Positions 53,201 through 62,837 of a stretch of DNA of 64,000 bases are shown piece by piece. A program made the translations under genes and the position numbers. The DNA is from Rhodococcus oxybenzonivorans. Its GTDB lineage: Bacteria > Actinomycetota > Actinomycetes > Mycobacteriales > Mycobacteriaceae. The stretch covers positions 4,092,001-4,156,000 of the forward strand of contig NZ_CP021354.1 of the NCBI RefSeq assembly GCF_003130705.1, in the 5' to 3' direction. Under the pieces are notes generated by a model, which made no database searches, was not told the origin of the DNA, and saw only the letters and a program-made list of their open reading frames with translations. How positions within the stretch are numbered: the stretch's first letter is position 1; each line of letters starts with the position of its first letter.

Positions 53201-54357
53201 CGGCGATCAACTCCTTCCAACAGCCGCACCCGCTGTGTGTCGTCCGTTGCAGCGCGAACTGCCGTCCGAGCCAACGCAATTGCCCCGTCTACCACGGCGC
53301 GATCCGCCGACTCGGTGATACATGCCGCCGCGAAGCCGGGTTGGTGCGTGACAGCACCGCCCGAGTCCAGTCCGATGATCGGATGGATGCCGGGTAGGAC
53401 GTTCGTGACGTTCCCCATGTCGGTACTGCCCAGCGGACGTGTGCCTTCCCACTCGAGTGGCACCGGTGTCCGTCCCATGTCGAGAATCTCTTCCCGGTAG
53501 GTCGCGACGAGCCACGGGTCGGGGGTGAGTTCCGTGTACGTCGGGGACACCGTGCGGATCTCATGGGTACATCCGGTTGCGAGTGCACCTGCAGCGAAAC
53601 ACGCCTCCGCACGCGTGGTCAGTTCGGACAGCGCCCACGCCGTCTCGGCGCGCAGGTAGTAGAGCATCTCGGCTCGCGCCGGCACGATGTTGGGTGCGGT
53701 GCCACCGTCCGACACGATGCCGTGAATCTGCTGGCCCGGCGAAAGATGCTGGCGCAGCAGACCGATACCGACCTGCGCCACAGTCGCGGCATCTGCCGCA
53801 TTGCGGCCGAACTCGGGCGCGGCCGACGCGTGCGCCTCCCGCCCGGTGAAGGTGATCGCGATGTCCGCGAGCGCCAGTGACGTGGCGCCCGTGATGTCGA
53901 CCGGCCCAGGGTGCACCATCAGGGCGGCTGCCACACCGTCGAAGATGCCCTGCTCGAGCATGGTGATCTTTCCGCCACCACTTTCCTCGGCAGGTGTCCC
54001 GATCACTCGCACCGTGATGCCCAGTCGCTCGGCGACCGTCGCGAGGGCAACTCCGGCACCGACCGCCGATGCCGCGATGATGTTGTGCCCGCACGCGTGG
54101 CCGATCTCGGGAAGCGCGTCGTATTCGGCGCAGATGCCGAGCACGAGATCACCACTGCCGAAGGTCGCGTCGAACGCGGTCGGCAGGCCCGCCACTCCCT
54201 GCCGCACCTCGAAACCGCTCCGTTTCAGCAGCTCGGTGACCTTTGCGACACTCCGAAACTCCTCGAACGCCAGTTCCGGTTCCGCGTGGATCGAATGGGA
54301 CAGCGCAACCAGATCGGTCTCGATGGACCTGACCGCCGCCTCGACATCCGCATTCAC
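53197..54357 (-). CDS. amiB1: M20-family amidohydrolase AmiB1
   Basis: A 386-residue paralogue matching Rv3306c. Metal ligands appear in AEYDALPEIGHACGHNIIAAS and GTPAEESGGGKITML; the lid domain contains GREAHASAAPEFGRNAADA. This form resembles p-aminobenzoyl-glutamate hydrolase subunit-type M20 proteins. It starts at GTG 54357 and is 12 bp from the end of the upstream enoyl-CoA hydratase-like gene on the same strand, so a three-gene leftward operon is likely. Confidence 0.9.
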   Translation of the reverse strand: MNADVEAAVRSIETDLVALSHSIHAEPELAFEEFRSVAKVTELLKRSGFEVRQGVAGLPTAFDATFGSGDLVLGICAEYDALPEIGHACGHNIIAASAVGAGVALATVAERLGITVRVIGTPAEESGGGKITMLEQGIFDGVAAALMVHPGPVDITGATSLALADIAITFTGREAHASAAPEFGRNAADAATVAQVGIGLLRQHLSPGQQIHGIVSDGGTAPNIVPARAEMLYYLRAETAWALSELTTRAEACFAAGALATGCTHEIRTVSPTYTELTPDPWLVATYREEILDMGRTPVPLEWEGTRPLGSTDMGNVTNVLPGIHPIIGLDSGGAVTHQPGFAAACITESADRAVVDGAIALARTAVRAATDDTQRVRLLEGVDRR

Positions 54358-54369
54358 GTGCTCATTCTC

Positions 54370-55068
54370 TCACCCGAAGCTGAAGTTGCTCTTGTCCGTC
54401 ACCAGGGCGAGGGCGGTGAGGGCTTCCTGATGGATTCCGCGCTTGATGCCGGACAGGTTGTCACCGCGTGTCGCGGTGAGCGCGGATGCCCGGGCCACGG
54501 CCGCCGTGAGCACGGAGTTCCCGTCCGCAACCTCCTCCACGATGCCCGTGGCGAGCGCATCGGCGCCGCCATAGCGACGGCCCGTCGTCATCGCGTCCAC
54601 GGCGGTCTGTTTCGGCAAGCGGGTGGTGAGCAGCGCCGACATACCCACGGTGAACGGCATGTTCAGCGTCACTTCCGGCAGGCAGTAGAACCCGCGGTCG
54701 GCGCGCATCACCCGGAAATCGTGGGATGTCGCGAGCATGGCGCCCGCGCCGAACGCGTGCCCCTGGACTGCCGCGACCGTGGCCATCGGAAAAGTCAGCA
54801 GCCGGGTGTAGAGAGTGTGGACGCGGTCGAGGTACTCCGGGAGCTTGTCGGTGTTGGAGAAAATCCAGGTGGTGTCCAGTCCATTGGTGAAGAACTTGCC
54901 CGTTGAGGTCGTGACCAGCGCGGCGGCGCCTTCGTGCGACTCGATCTCGTCGAGGGTGGCGTGGGTGGCATCGATCCAGTCCGGAGAGAAGCGGTTCTCG
55001 TTGTCCACCTCCCCCTCGTTCCCGAGGTACAGGATGAATACGTCACCGTCGCGATCGATATAAGGCAT
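54370..55068 (-). CDS. Enoyl-CoA hydratase/isomerase family protein
   Basis: A 232-residue crotonase-fold protein, shorter than the ~260 of true hydratases. The oxyanion-hole segments are KFFTNGLD and AAVQGHAFGAGAMLATSHD, and the Glu in CLPEVTLNMPF lies where delta3,delta2-enoyl-CoA isomerases keep their base, while the hydratase Glu pair is not obvious. An isomerase role in unsaturated fatty-acid oxidation is the better guess. It is divergent from the purine nucleoside phosphorylase gene, with about 20 bp between starts. Confidence 0.8.
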   Translation of the reverse strand: MPYIDRDGDVFILYLGNEGEVDNENRFSPDWIDATHATLDEIESHEGAAALVTTSTGKFFTNGLDTTWIFSNTDKLPEYLDRVHTLYTRLLTFPMATVAAVQGHAFGAGAMLATSHDFRVMRADRGFYCLPEVTLNMPFTVGMSALLTTRLPKQTAVDAMTTGRRYGGADALATGIVEEVADGNSVLTAAVARASALTATRGDNLSGIKRGIHQEALTALALVTDKSNFSFG

Positions 55069-55088
55069 GAGTGGAAGACTATCGCCTC

Positions 55089-55871
55089 ATGGGAACGCCA
55101 GACGCCGCGGCTGCCGCGCTCGCCGAGTACACCGACTGTGCCGAACACCCGATTGCCGTCGTCCTCGGATCGGGGTGGAACGCCGCCGCCGACCGGTTCG
55201 GGGAACCGTTCGCCACCGTGCCGATGGCCGAACTACCAGGCTTCGCGCCGCCGTCGGCGCTCGGGCACGCAGGGACGATCCGATCCGTCGACGTGGGCGG
55301 GCGGCGGGTACTTCTTCTCCTCGGACGTACGCACGCCTACGAAGGTCATCCGCTGGACTCCGTCGTGCATCCCGTGCGGACTGCCGTCGCCGCGGGCGCG
55401 CGCACCGTCATCCTCACCAACGCCGCCGGCGGAATCCGGAGCGAGTACGCGGTCGGGCAGCCCGTCCTCGTCAGCGACCACCTCAATCTCACCGGACGTT
55501 CGCCCCTCGTCGGCGCGGAGTTCGTCGATCTCGTCGACGCCTACGACCCCGAATTGCGAACGCTCGCCCGCGACATCGACCCGAGCCTTGCCGAAGGGGT
55601 CTACGCCGGACTGCCCGGACCGCATTACGAGACCCCGGCCGAAATTCGGATGCTACGCACGCTCGGCGCCGATTTGGTCGGTATGTCCACCGTGCACGAG
55701 ACGATCGCGGCACGTGCCCTCGGTGCCCGGGTCCTCGGAATTTCACTGGTCACCAATCTTGCTGCCGGGATCACCGGTGAACACCTCGATCACGAAGACG
55801 TGCTCGCCGCGGGCCGCGCGTCCGCTGACCGCATGGGCGGGCTTCTGCGCAAGCTGGTGGAGCGCCTGTGA
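55089..55871 (+). CDS. deoD: Purine nucleoside phosphorylase
   Basis: A 260-residue trimeric-type phosphorylase matching Rv3307 (named DeoD there, though it belongs to the PNP/MTAP family). It splits purine (deoxy)nucleosides with phosphate. Visible are [73 protein letters not shown] and the purine-site [14 protein letters not shown] 55089 is preferred; GTG 55071 would add six residues and almost touch the divergent gene. It overlaps pmmB by 4 bp (GTGA), coupling it to the enzyme that should use its sugar-phosphate product. Confidence 0.92.
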   Translation: MGTPDAAAAALAEYTDCAEHPIAVVLGSGWNAAADRFGEPFATVPMAELPGFAPPSALGHAGTIRSVDVGGRRVLLLLGRTHAYEGHPLDSVVHPVRTAVAAGARTVILTNAAGGIRSEYAVGQPVLVSDHLNLTGRSPLVGAEFVDLVDAYDPELRTLARDIDPSLAEGVYAGLPGPHYETPAEIRMLRTLGADLVGMSTVHETIAARALGARVLGISLVTNLAAGITGEHLDHEDVLAAGRASADRMGGLLRKLVERL

Positions 55872-57457
55872 GCGACGTCGTCACCCGGTGGATCGCCGAG
55901 GACCCCGACCCACAGTCGCGCGCCGAACTCGCCTCGCTGTCCGCCGACGAACTCGCTGACCGGTTCTCCGCGCCGCTGAGCTTCGGCACCGCCGGCCTGC
56001 GCGGGCCGGTCCGGGCGGGGCCCAACGGCATGAACGTCGCGGTGGTGGTCCGCACCACTGCCGGCCTCAGCGCCTGGTTGAAGGACCGGTGCCTGGGCGG
56101 TTCCACCGTGGTGGTCGGCCGTGATGCGCGGCACGGGTCCGAGAAGTTCGCCCTGGCCGCGGCGGAGGTTCTGGCCGGTGCCGGTTTCTCCGTGGTCCTG
56201 CTGCCGCGTCCGCTCCCCACGCCGATCGTCGCGTTCGCGGTACGCCGGCTCCGCGCAGCGGCCGGAGTGCAGATCACCGCGTCGCACAACCCGGCATCCG
56301 ACAACGGCTACAAGGTGTACCTCGACGGCGGCGCACAGTTGATCTCGCCGTCGGACCGGGAGATCGAGGCCGCCATTGCCGCGGTGGGGCCGGCACACCT
56401 CGTCCCGCGCAGCCCGGTGATCCCGGCGTCCGACGAACTCGTGCAGTCGTATCTTGCGCGGGTCGCCTCCCTGCCGAGGGGAACGTCGCGCACGGTGCGC
56501 ATCGCACTCACCGCGATGCACGGCGTCGGCGGCGAGACGGCGGTGGCGGCCCTAGGGGCTGCCGGGTTCACCGATATCCACACCGTCGCTTCCCAATTCC
56601 GCCCTGACCCCGACTTCCCGACTGTCGAGTTCCCGAATCCGGAGGAACCCGGAGCGTCGGACGAGCTACTCGCGCTCGCCGACCGGGTCGACGCCGACCT
56701 CGCACTCGCCCTCGATCCCGATGCGGATCGTCTCGCCGTGGGTGTGCCGGGACCGGACGGCTGGCGCATGTTGCGTGGCGACGAGACCGGGGTCCTGCTC
56801 GCCGACCACGTCCTCGCGTGCGCACCGCCCGACCCGCTCGTCGCCACGACGATCGTGTCCTCGGACCTGCTCGAGAAGCTGGCGTCGGCGCGCGGTGCGC
56901 GAAGTGCGCGGACGCTCACTGGTTTCAAATGGCTCGTCCGCGCAGGACACGGGCTCGTGTACGCCTACGAGGAAGCGATCGGTCATTGCGTCGACCCGGA
57001 CGTGGTGCGCGACAAGGACGGAATCTCCGCCGCCGTCGTCGCCGCCGACCTCGCCGCTACCCTGCGCAGCGAGGGCTCGACCCTGCTGGACCGCCTGGAC
57101 GATTACGCGCTCGAATTCGGTCTGCACGCCGGCGACCAGGTGTCCCGTCGAGTCGCAGACATCAGCGAGATCGGGGCCATGATGCAGCGCCTGCGGGCGA
57201 ACATGCCGACGGAGTTGGCCGGCGAGCCGGTGCGGGCAACCGACCTGGCGGAGCTGCGCGGCTCATCCCGCACCGACGCCGTCGTCCTCACCGGTTCCTC
57301 CGTCCGGGTGGTTGTCCGGCCCTCCGGAACGGAACCGAAGCTCAAGTGCTACCTGGAGGTCGTGGTCGGAGCACCGGACCGCGAGGGGCTCGGCGCTGCC
57401 CGCGCCACGGCACGTGAGCGGCTGGCCGTTCTACGCGACTTCGCCCACGCTCTCTGA
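55868..57457 (+). CDS. pmmB: Phosphohexomutase-family enzyme PmmB, likely phosphopentomutase
   Basis: A 529-residue alpha-D-phosphohexomutase matching Rv3308. [10 protein letters not shown] is the N-terminal signature, the phosphoserine loop is [16 protein letters not shown], metal-binding is [10 protein letters not shown] and the phosphate-binding C-terminus is [18 protein letters not shown]. The family includes phosphomannomutase, phosphoglucomutase and PGM2-like phosphopentomutases. Its coupling to the nucleoside phosphorylase and the nearby upp, add and deoA argues for interconverting ribose-1- and ribose-5-phosphate, which the name hides. The end is one base from the convergent upp. Confidence 0.88.
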   Translation: MSDVVTRWIAEDPDPQSRAELASLSADELADRFSAPLSFGTAGLRGPVRAGPNGMNVAVVVRTTAGLSAWLKDRCLGGSTVVVGRDARHGSEKFALAAAEVLAGAGFSVVLLPRPLPTPIVAFAVRRLRAAAGVQITASHNPASDNGYKVYLDGGAQLISPSDREIEAAIAAVGPAHLVPRSPVIPASDELVQSYLARVASLPRGTSRTVRIALTAMHGVGGETAVAALGAAGFTDIHTVASQFRPDPDFPTVEFPNPEEPGASDELLALADRVDADLALALDPDADRLAVGVPGPDGWRMLRGDETGVLLADHVLACAPPDPLVATTIVSSDLLEKLASARGARSARTLTGFKWLVRAGHGLVYAYEEAIGHCVDPDVVRDKDGISAAVVAADLAATLRSEGSTLLDRLDDYALEFGLHAGDQVSRRVADISEIGAMMQRLRANMPTELAGEPVRATDLAELRGSSRTDAVVLTGSSVRVVVRPSGTEPKLKCYLEVVVGAPDREGLGAARATARERLAVLRDFAHAL

Positions 57458-57458
57458 G

Positions 57459-58082
57459 TCAGCGGGGGCCGAACTGACGGTCACCGGCGTCCCCCAGTCC
57501 CGGCACGATGAAGGCGTCCTCGTTCAGTCCCTCGTCGACGGCAGCGGTGACGAGCCTGACCGGATGTCCCGACTCCTGCAGCGCCGCAACACCTTCGGGT
57601 GCCGCCACGACACAGACTGCGGTGACGTCGGTGGCCCCACGGGCAACGAGTAGATCGATGGTGTAAACCATCGACCCACCCGTCGCCAGCATGGGGTCGA
57701 GAACGAAGACCGGCATCCCGGAGAGATCCTCCGGCAGCGACTCCAGGTACGGAACCGGCCGGTGCGTCTCCTCGTCGCGGGCCATCCCCACGAAACCGAC
57801 CCGGGCCTGCGGGATCAAGGAGCTGGCCTGCTCGACCATGCCCAGTCCGGCACGCAGCACGGGAACCAGGAGAGGTGGCTGCGCGAGCCGCACCCCGTTC
57901 GCGACCGCGACCGGAGTTACCACGTCGAACGTTGCGACGGGAGCCTCACGCATCGCCTCGTACACCAACATGTGCGTGAGCCTTCTCAACGCGCCGCGGA
58001 AGATGGCATTGTCGCTGCGCGCGTCGCGCATGGTTGTCAGGAGGACCGCTGCGAGCGGATGGTCGACCACGTGCGTGTTCAT
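57459..58082 (-). CDS. upp: Uracil phosphoribosyltransferase
   Basis: A 207-residue enzyme matching Rv3309c that makes UMP from uracil and [22 protein letters not shown] is the family start and fixes ATG 58082 although the frame is open further. The PRPP loop is [13 protein letters not shown], and the uracil-binding C-terminus ends [18 protein letters not shown]. It converges on pmmB and is divergent from the type VII-like gene string, across 189 bp in which I recognise no clear promoter. Confidence 0.95.
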   Translation of the reverse strand: MNTHVVDHPLAAVLLTTMRDARSDNAIFRGALRRLTHMLVYEAMREAPVATFDVVTPVAVANGVRLAQPPLLVPVLRAGLGMVEQASSLIPQARVGFVGMARDEETHRPVPYLESLPEDLSGMPVFVLDPMLATGGSMVYTIDLLVARGATDVTAVCVVAAPEGVAALQESGHPVRLVTAAVDEGLNEDAFIVPGLGDAGDRQFGPR

Positions 58083-58271
58083 GCTCGAAGAATAAGGGGA
58101 TCGGGCGGGGATTCCCTCGGGATCGACTTCGCCGGGCCACATGGGTCCGTCGACATGTGTATTCGGATTACCCGTGCAGCACGTCTCGGGTGTCAATGGG
58201 GGTGGAACCGTATCGATGTCGACGGCGTCCAATAAGGTGACCGGTATCAAATCCGACTGGGGGGATTGACG

Positions 58272-58595
58272 ATGAACGACTTGAGGGCGGATACCGCGAG
58301 TATCGCCACGTTCGCGGCCACGGCCGCGACCATGGGGGCGGAGATGCAGGCGGCCGGGCTGGCCGCTGCGGCGGCGGGCCCGCTGCTGCTGGGACCGGTG
58401 TTCGGTGTGATCGGCGGAGACTTCGTCGCCGCCTTCGCCACGGCGCACGCCGCGCACCTGGCGTCGATCGAGAAGCTCGCGGGTGTTCTCGGCGCGATCA
58501 GCACGACCGCGCTGGCCAACGCCGCCGACTACGACAGCACCGACATGGCCACGACGGCTGCGCTCGCCGCCGATGCTGTCGGGCTGGGGGCCTGA
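58272..58595 (+). CDS. EspC-like type VII secretion substrate
   Basis: A 107-residue, Ala-rich helical protein resembling the EspC/ESX-1 secretion-associated group. Two helices are joined by a Gly-containing turn ([18 protein letters not shown]), and the YxxxD/E secretion motif occurs near the C-terminus as YDSTD, followed by a short Ala-rich tail. This layout is the hallmark of type VII (ESX) substrates, which leave without a Sec signal. ATG 58272 follows a GGGGG run; TTG 58266 is the alternative. The WXG-NlpC/P60 gene starts 2 bp downstream, suggesting heterodimer export. No ESX machinery is in the window. Confidence 0.72.
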   Translation: MNDLRADTASIATFAATAATMGAEMQAAGLAAAAAGPLLLGPVFGVIGGDFVAAFATAHAAHLASIEKLAGVLGAISTTALANAADYDSTDMATTAALAADAVGLGA

Positions 58596-58597
58596 TC

Positions 58598-59785
58598 ATG
58601 ATCCCCATCGATTTGCTCGCCCGCCCGATGCTCGATCTCCTCGGTGCCTTCGGCAGCGGTGTCCTCCCCGCGGGCGGTCCGGCTGACGCTCTCCGTGCAT
58701 CCTCGGTCGCCATCGACGCCGTGCACGACACCGGGCGAACCGGGATCAGCGCCGTCTACGGAGACTGGGAAGGACGAGGCGGTACGGGCGCGATCGTGAA
58801 GACCGAAGAAGCGCAACGATCCACGGTAGCCGTCGCCGATCGCGGCAACGACATGGCTGCCGTCGTGGCCGAGGCGTCCGAGATCGTGCGGGCCGGAATG
58901 GCGCAATTGCAGGAGATCCTGCAGTCGTTCCTCTCCCTCGCGGTCGCGGCCGGACCGGCGCTCGCCACCCCTCCGGGACAAGCCATGATCATCGCTGCCG
59001 CGATCGACCATCTCGGGAGAGCGACCACCGTCGTCGCCGCGGTACGGACCCAACTGAGTGAGCAGACCGTGCGAATGGTGGAGCTCACCCCTGCCGAGGA
59101 CACACCGACCGCGCCCGCCGCCACTGCTCCCGCGAGCACGTCCGCCGCGAGCACCGTGCCCGCGTCCGCAACGCCGATGTCCCCCGCGGGCGCCGACCCG
59201 ATGAGTCGCGCGGCGTCCGGATTCGCGAGTTCGTCGAGCGCGCCGTCGATGTCCGGATTGATGAGTCCGGTGTCGAACATCGCCTCTTCCGGTGGCCGGG
59301 GCGCGAGCGGGAGCCGATCGGATTCCCTCATGGGCAATTCCGGAGTTACCGGCCGCGGCGCCGCCACCTCCGACGCCGCGCACAGCGGTGAGGGCGTCGA
59401 GGTTGTTCTCCCGGACGGCAGCACTGCCCTGGCACCCAACAAGGAAGCCGCCGACGCCGTCCGCAATGCGCTGTCACAACAAGGTGTCCCGTATGTCTGG
59501 GGTGGCACCGCTCCCGGCGAGGGCCTCGACTGCAGCGGTCTGACGCAATGGGCGTACGGCGAAGCCGGAGTGGGGATTCCGCGTCTTGCACAGGAGCAGA
59601 ACGTGGGTACCGCGGTCGACCCGGGCGACTTGATGCCGGGCGATCTGGCCGTGTGGGACGGACACGTGGCAATGGTGATCGGCAACGGCCAACTCGTGGA
59701 GGCCGGTGACCCCGTGCAGGTGGGCCCCATCCGAACCAGTAACAGCGGCATGGGCTTTTACGGCTTCTACCGACCTACCGAGTGA
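58598..59785 (+). CDS. WXG-like domain fused to NlpC/P60 peptidoglycan hydrolase
   Basis: A 395-residue protein without a Sec signal. Residues 1-165 form a helical region with a WxG turn (YGDWEGRGG), like WXG100 partners. Residues ~168-295 are a Thr/Ala/Pro/Ser linker, and ~295-395 are an NlpC/P60 domain with catalytic Cys in YVWGGTAPGEGLDCSGLTQWAY and His in GHVAMVIGNG. The third polar residue, often His/Asn/Gln, seems to be Glu in LVEAGD. It should cut peptide stems of the cell wall if secreted by an ESX system with its EspC-like neighbour. It could be a housekeeping hydrolase or an antibacterial effector; no immunity gene is obvious. Confidence 0.78.
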   Translation: MIPIDLLARPMLDLLGAFGSGVLPAGGPADALRASSVAIDAVHDTGRTGISAVYGDWEGRGGTGAIVKTEEAQRSTVAVADRGNDMAAVVAEASEIVRAGMAQLQEILQSFLSLAVAAGPALATPPGQAMIIAAAIDHLGRATTVVAAVRTQLSEQTVRMVELTPAEDTPTAPAATAPASTSAASTVPASATPMSPAGADPMSRAASGFASSSSAPSMSGLMSPVSNIASSGGRGASGSRSDSLMGNSGVTGRGAATSDAAHSGEGVEVVLPDGSTALAPNKEAADAVRNALSQQGVPYVWGGTAPGEGLDCSGLTQWAYGEAGVGIPRLAQEQNVGTAVDPGDLMPGDLAVWDGHVAMVIGNGQLVEAGDPVQVGPIRTSNSGMGFYGFYRPTE

Positions 59786-59793
59786 CAGGAATC

Positions 59794-60138
59794 ATGTTTC
59801 CTCCCACCCCACCCCCGGCCGGAGTCACGGCAGCAGTGAGCAATCGTTCGGGCACCGTGTCGGTGCGCACCACCGAGCACGGTCTCCCCCTCGAACTTCG
59901 CATCGATCCACGCGAACTGCGCTACGGCGGCCAGCGCCTCGCCGACGAGATTCTGACGCTGTGCCGTCGTTCCGCCATGGAAGCCGGCGCACGGCGCCGC
60001 GACGAACTGGCCCGTGACGGAATGCCTGCCGACGTGCTCGACAAGCTCGGTCTGCCCACCCGCGCCGACGTGGCAGCGGCCCAGGCCGCCGAGGACGAGG
60101 AAGAACCCGCCCCGACGAGCTGGATGCGACCACTGTGA
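59794..60138 (+). CDS. YbaB/EbfC-like small protein, first
   Basis: A 114-residue protein resembling actinobacterial YbaB/EbfC-type proteins often encoded beside type VII substrates. The core is VSNRSGTVSVRTTEHGLPLELRIDPRELRYGGQRLADEILTLCRRSAMEAGARRRDEL: a beta hairpin then a long helix, the YbaB topology. The N-terminus is Pro-rich and the C-terminus acidic. ATG 59794 with AGGA upstream is preferred over GTG 59782. It overlaps the next gene by 4 bp (GTGA). YbaB proteins bind DNA in other bacteria; here a chaperone-like role for the secreted pair is an alternative. Confidence 0.6.
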   Translation: MFPPTPPPAGVTAAVSNRSGTVSVRTTEHGLPLELRIDPRELRYGGQRLADEILTLCRRSAMEAGARRRDELARDGMPADVLDKLGLPTRADVAAAQAAEDEEEPAPTSWMRPL

Positions 60139-60440
60139 GCGAACACGAAATGGACACCATCGTCGGCCGTGCCACCGAACAAGTCGCTCTCCTCGAGGAA
60201 GCACTCGAGGGACTGCGGTCGATCAAGGCCCGCGCCTCGAGTGAGTCCGATCACGTCACCGCCGAGGTGGACGGCAACGGAACCCTGACCGGCCTGTGGA
60301 TGAACGATTCCATCGCCGGCCTCGACCCCGTGGCCCTGGCCACGCTGATTACCGGCACCACCCAGGAGGCCGCGCGCGTGGCCGCCGAACAGCGCAGCCA
60401 GGTCATGACGACGTTGCACGACGAGTTCGGGAAGGTCTAG
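60135..60440 (+). CDS. YbaB/EbfC-like small protein, second
   Basis: A 101-residue protein with clear YbaB topology: a first helix (MDTIVGRATEQVALLEEALEGLRSIKA), strands ESDHVTAEVDGNGTLTGLWMND and a last helix (PVALATLITGTTQEAARVAAEQRSQVMTTLHDEFG). It probably pairs with the protein encoded just upstream, which overlaps it by 4 bp. In several actinobacteria such genes accompany EspC-like and WXG-like genes; their role there is not established. It is the last gene of the string before satS. Confidence 0.68.
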   Translation: MSEHEMDTIVGRATEQVALLEEALEGLRSIKARASSESDHVTAEVDGNGTLTGLWMNDSIAGLDPVALATLITGTTQEAARVAAEQRSQVMTTLHDEFGKV

Positions 60441-60488
60441 CCATGGGCCGGGTATATCTTTGGCCGCCGGGTCGATAGGCTTCCCGCC

Positions 60489-61730
60489 ATGGCTGGAGAC
60501 ATCGTCCCGATCGAACTAGGTCTCACCGACGGCGACCTCGTCACACTGTGGGCCCCACGGTGGCGTGAGGGCGACGACGAGTGGGAAGCATTCCTGGGTC
60601 ACGAGGAAGACCTGTACGGGTTCGAATCGGTGGCGGAGTTGGCTGCGTTCATCCGCACGAATACCGACAACGATCTCGTCGAGCATCCTGCGTGGAGCGT
60701 CGTATCCGGGCTGTCCGCCGCCGAACTCGAACCGGACGAGAACTTCTGCTTCGATCTGATCGGGGTGCCGGAACTCGCTGCGAGCGACCCCGACGCCATC
60801 GTCGTCAGCGAACTCGAAGACACGCTCAACATGGTGCGCAACATCGGCGAAGTCTGCGAGCTCGACGCCGTCGTCAAATTCTTCAGCGCCAATCCGATCC
60901 TCGGCGCACTCCCCGCAGGTGTGAGTGCATTCGAGGGTCGCGAAGGCGAAGAGCTCTGGAGCCAGATCGGAACGGCCATAGCGAAAGGCTGGGACGACGT
61001 CCTCGACGCCATCGACGGCATCGTGTCCACCCCCGACGTCGACGCCGATGCGGTGGCCGTTGCGGAAGCAGAGTTGCTGGCCGCCGACGAGAACACCGTG
61101 GACGTGGACGACGCCGCGGAGGCCGAAGAAGAGGAGGAGTTCGTTCCCCTCGATCTGGAAGAAGAAGACGACGACGAGGACGACTCGTTCTGGGGCTCGG
61201 TGGGCGTCGATCCCATCAAGATCATCACCTCGGGCGGCACCTACTTCACCCTTCGGTGCTATCTCGACGATGACGCTCTGTTCCTGGGACGCGAAGGCGT
61301 GATCTTCGTGTTCACCTCGGAGCGTGCCCTCGCGCGTTACCTTGCCGACAACCACGAGCACGCCCTTGCCCAGGTCAGCACCTACGAAGAGATTCAGGTG
61401 GCGGCCGTGGACGGCTCACTCGAGGTGGAGGTCACGGATGAGAACGTGTACGTCCTTCCCGGTTTGGCCGACGACCTGGCCGCCGGACCGAAAGCCGTGG
61501 ACGCGGACCAACTCGACCTCGCCGTCGAATTGTTCACCGATGCAGCGGACTTCGCCGACGACGACTCGGTGGAAACCGCGCTCGCCACGTCCAACCCACT
61601 CGGCTGGTACGTGTCGTTCATTCTCGACCCCGACCCGACCCGCCTGGCGCCCAGCGCGCCGTACGACGCCGAAGCCGACGCATGGCGCACCCTCGAGCGC
61701 GAATTCGAGGCTCGCCTGCGCGCGGTCTAG
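60489..61730 (+). CDS. satS: SatS-like protein export chaperone (Rv3311 orthologue)
   Basis: A 413-residue, very acidic protein matching Rv3311, which I recall as SatS, a chaperone for a subset of SecA2-exported proteins. It shows the same layout: an N-terminal domain (about 1-190), a disordered acidic linker (AAEAEEEEEF and LEEEDDDEDDS, about 195-240) and a C-terminal domain (from about 245, DPIKIITSGGTYFTLRCYLDDDALFLGREGVIFVFTSERALARYL). In M. tuberculosis satS neighbours sapM, whose export it aids; here that place is held by the EspC-like/NlpC-P60 string, 48 bp upstream. ATG 60489 has no strong ribosome site. Confidence 0.75.
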   Translation: MAGDIVPIELGLTDGDLVTLWAPRWREGDDEWEAFLGHEEDLYGFESVAELAAFIRTNTDNDLVEHPAWSVVSGLSAAELEPDENFCFDLIGVPELAASDPDAIVVSELEDTLNMVRNIGEVCELDAVVKFFSANPILGALPAGVSAFEGREGEELWSQIGTAIAKGWDDVLDAIDGIVSTPDVDADAVAVAEAELLAADENTVDVDDAAEAEEEEEFVPLDLEEEDDDEDDSFWGSVGVDPIKIITSGGTYFTLRCYLDDDALFLGREGVIFVFTSERALARYLADNHEHALAQVSTYEEIQVAAVDGSLEVEVTDENVYVLPGLADDLAAGPKAVDADQLDLAVELFTDAADFADDDSVETALATSNPLGWYVSFILDPDPTRLAPSAPYDAEADAWRTLEREFEARLRAV

Positions 61731-61742
61731 GCACGACAACGC

Positions 61743-62828
61743 TCAGCCCACCAGGACGGCGAATCCCGGCTTGATCACTTCGTCGATCAGCTGGAGTCGC
61801 TGATCGAACGGGATGAACGCCGACTTCATGGCATTGATCGTGTAGCGCTCGAGGTCCGTCCAGCCGTAACCGAACGTCTCGACCAGTCGAAGCATCTCGC
61901 GGCTCATCGTGGTATCGCTCATCAACCGGTTGTCGGTGTTGACCGTCACCCGGAACCGCAACTGTGCGAGCAGGCCGAACGGATGATTCTCGAGGACATC
62001 GACCGCTCCGGTCTGAACGTTCGAACTCGGACACAGTTCCAACGGAATCCGCTTGTCGCGCACATAGTTCGCGAGCGATCCCAGAACGGGGACACCGTCG
62101 TCGCCGATCGTGATGTCGTCGGTGATCCGAACCCCGTGCCCCAGCCTGTCCGTGCCGCAGAAGGCGATGGCCTCGTGGATCGACGGCAGGCCGAATGCCT
62201 CGCCGGCGTGGATGGTGAAGTGCGCATTGTTGTTGCGCATGTATTCGAAGGCATCGAGGTGACGGCTCGGCGGGTTACCGGCCTCGGCTCCGGCGATATC
62301 GAAACCGACCACACCGCGGTCGCGGAACCGCACTGCGAGTTCTGCGATTTCCCGGCTTCGCGCCGCGTGCCGCATCGCGGTGAGCAGGACCCCCACGCGC
62401 ACTCGCTGACCGCGCGTCTCCGCGGCCGACTCCCCCGCCCGGAAGCCGAGCAGTACCTGCTCCACCACCTGATCGAGCGTCAGCCCCTCCTCGAGGTGCT
62501 GCTCGGGAGCGAAGCGGACCTCGGCGTACACCACGCCGTCGTCCGCCAGATCCTCCGCGCATTCCCGGGCCACCCGCTCCAGCCCTGTCGGTGTCTGCAT
62601 CACCGCAACCGTATGAGCGAACGTCTCCAGGTAACGCTCGAGCGACCCGCTGTCCGCAGCCTCGCGGAACCAGGTGGCGAGTGCCGGCGCGGTATCGGCG
62701 GGCAATCCGTCGTACCCGCAGTCGCGGGCCAGTTCGAGAACTGTCTCGGGCCGGAGACCTCCGTCGAGATGGTCGTGCAGCAACACCTTCGGCGCTCGGC
62801 GCAGGGCCGACAGATCGAGTGCGGTCAT
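61743..62828 (-). CDS. add: Adenosine deaminase
   Basis: A 361-residue enzyme matching Rv3313c that converts adenosine and deoxyadenosine to inosine and deoxyinosine. The zinc and catalytic residues are visible: HDHLDGG near residue 18, the HAGE motif (TIHAGEAFG), GHGVRI and the [13 protein letters not shown] stretch, which corresponds to the usual SLNTDDP block and reads NTDN here, as in other actinobacterial Add proteins. It lies 9 bp after deoA on the same strand, forming a leftward nucleoside-salvage operon, and converges on satS with a 12-bp gap. Confidence 0.93.
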   Translation of the reverse strand: MTALDLSALRRAPKVLLHDHLDGGLRPETVLELARDCGYDGLPADTAPALATWFREAADSGSLERYLETFAHTVAVMQTPTGLERVARECAEDLADDGVVYAEVRFAPEQHLEEGLTLDQVVEQVLLGFRAGESAAETRGQRVRVGVLLTAMRHAARSREIAELAVRFRDRGVVGFDIAGAEAGNPPSRHLDAFEYMRNNNAHFTIHAGEAFGLPSIHEAIAFCGTDRLGHGVRITDDITIGDDGVPVLGSLANYVRDKRIPLELCPSSNVQTGAVDVLENHPFGLLAQLRFRVTVNTDNRLMSDTTMSREMLRLVETFGYGWTDLERYTINAMKSAFIPFDQRLQLIDEVIKPGFAVLVG

Positions 62829-62837
62829 GCGTCGACG

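Noticed and set aside
58272..60440. A polymorphic-toxin locus with immunity gene
   Set aside because: The NlpC/P60 protein lacks a toxin-delivery repeat or variable tip, and the two YbaB-like proteins look like a generic family rather than immunity proteins; kept only as an alternative.
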